A stretch of 33,799 nucleotides of DNA, from contig NZ_JAENYR010000027.1 of the NCBI RefSeq assembly GCF_016841685.1, positions 8,310-42,108 on the forward strand. The letters are read 5' to 3'. Below are positions 33,227 to 33,799 of this stretch, one piece after another. This DNA comes from Thiohalomonas denitrificans (GTDB taxonomy: Bacteria; Pseudomonadota; Gammaproteobacteria; Thiohalomonadales; Thiohalomonadaceae). The notes under the pieces were generated by a model. That model saw only the letters and a list, made by a program, of their open reading frames with translations. It did no database searches and was not told the DNA's origin. The position numbers were made by a program, and so were the translations under genes. The number at the start of each line of letters is the position of its first letter. Positions within the stretch are counted from its first letter, which is position 1.

Positions 33227-33799
33227 AGTAAGCGTCCCCCGGCAAAGCCGGGGGCTTTAACTTGTGAGCCGCTCAAAGCGGCCTGGACGGACCGCTTCGC
33301 GGTCCTTGAGCCCCCTAAAGGGGGCAACCTACATCAAGTTCATCTGGTCAATCCAGACGGTCTTCTGCCTCTTGGTGCCGGATATAGTTCCGAATTACCG
33401 CTTCGTCTCGCCCTACCGTCGATACGAAGTAGCCTCGTGCCCAGAAATGCTGTCCCACGAAGTTCTTCTTCCGCTCCATATAGGTCTTCGCTATGTGGAT
33501 CGCGCTCTTGCCTTTGATATACCCGACGACTTGCGATACCGAGTACTTCGGCGGAATTGCGATCATCATGTGAACGTGGTCCGGCATTAGGTGACCTTCT
33601 TCGATATGGCTCTCTTTCTGCTTCGCCAGACGGTGAAAGACTTCTCCCAATTCTCGCCGGATATGACCGAAAATCGTCTTTCGCCGATACTTCGGGATGA
33701 AAATTATGTGGTACTTACACTCCCGGCGCGTGTGACTTAAACTTGCTACTTGTCTCATGAGTTCTCCCATTCGTGATGCTTGGCGGCTCACGTTTGGGA
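33227..33799 (-). mobile_element. IS200/IS605-family insertion sequence (right end inside window, left end at or beyond the edge)
   Basis: The element carries tnpA (33348-33758, minus strand). Downstream of it is a string of perfect small hairpins typical of IS200-type ends: CCCCCGGC/GCCGGGGG (33236-33254), GCCGCT/AGCGGC (33268-33282), GGACCGC/GCGGTCC (33289-33305) and GCCCCCT/AGGGGGC (33310-33325). The outermost hairpin probably marks the right end, near 33227-33236. The left end, upstream of tnpA, is not certain within the last 40 bases. Confidence 0.75.
33348..33758 (-). CDS. tnpA: IS200/IS605 family transposase TnpA
   Basis: A 136-residue HUH-type Y1 transposase that moves the element as single-stranded DNA. 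Core signature: SLSHTRRECKYHIIFIPKYR near the start, MPDHVHMMI (the HUH motif with the two histidines), a GYIKGKSAIHIAKTY segment, GQHFWARGYFVSTVG and the catalytic tyrosine probably in NYIRHQE. All are intact and the length is normal, so the copy looks active. The ATG at 33758 has GGGAG five bases upstream; the reading frame continues upstream to 33791. No TnpB (OrfB) is present, as in the IS200 subgroup. Confidence 0.93.
   Translation of the reverse strand: MRQVASLSHTRRECKYHIIFIPKYRRKTIFGHIRRELGEVFHRLAKQKESHIEEGHLMPDHVHMMIAIPPKYSVSQVVGYIKGKSAIHIAKTYMERKKNFVGQHFWARGYFVSTVGRDEAVIRNYIRHQEAEDRLD

Overview
The window reads as a chromosomal segment of a gammaproteobacterium with fairly high GC. 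The evidence is a set of recognisable gammaproteobacterial gene types: an sdhCDAB operon followed by sdhE and ygfX, with ygfZ nearby; a YbiT-type ABC-F protein; a UspE-like tandem stress protein; YgiQ; and a QmcA/NfeD pair. A free-living, possibly chemolithotrophic relative of the Chromatiales would fit (TSUP anion exporter, HycG/HyfI-type hydrogenase-like subunit, small cytochrome c, DUF4399), but that placement is inference. No rRNA, tRNA, CRISPR array or prophage was seen.

Layout. 1-2.3 kb: a palindromic repeat, then ygiQ (radical SAM). 2.3-4.5 kb: a small secreted protein, agmatine deiminase (aguA) and an FmdE-like protein. 4.5-10.3 kb: ion homeostasis, with a uspE-like gene overlapping a CPA2 antiporter, a divergent NhaP2-type antiporter and a TSUP exporter. 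10.3-12.2 kb: a small unknown protein, an Fcy1-like cytosine deaminase, an exported GYD protein and the tail of a decayed ABC-2 permease. 12.4-14.6 kb: N-carbamoylputrescine amidase (aguB), which with aguA completes agmatine to putrescine, and an unusual DAHP synthase. 15.0-19.0 kb: the succinate dehydrogenase operon sdhC-D-A-B-sdhE-ygfX on the minus strand. 19.4-22.4 kb: ygfZ and ybiT. 22.4-25.5 kb: a TetR regulator and a four-gene operon (AhpD-like protein, two unknown small proteins, zinc alcohol dehydrogenase) with matching putative operators in front of both. 25.6-27.3 kb: nfeD-qmcA membrane-quality pair. 27.3-29.4 kb: a DUF2235 hydrolase, then a DUF4399 protein and cytochrome c. 29.5-32.4 kb: probable envelope/stress run of GlcG/HbpS, Pmp3/YqaE, an FAD-Rieske oxidoreductase and ExoD. 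32.4-33.8 kb: a HycG/HyfI-type subunit cut off from its usual partners by a small palindromic element and an IS200-like insertion sequence.

The most distinctive feature is the non-coding part. Nearly every larger gap holds a short palindromic element, and several sit inside operons (sdhA/sdhB, nfeD/qmcA). At least four sequence-distinct elements share one hidden plan: arms made of a 7-base word of the form C-R-C-V-R-R-G plus two bases, repeated with a 9-base period. A separate 320-bp element between sdhC and ygfZ is built almost entirely of nested, partly perfect inverted repeats. These elements and the TetR-controlled operon are the best candidates for undescribed biology here.
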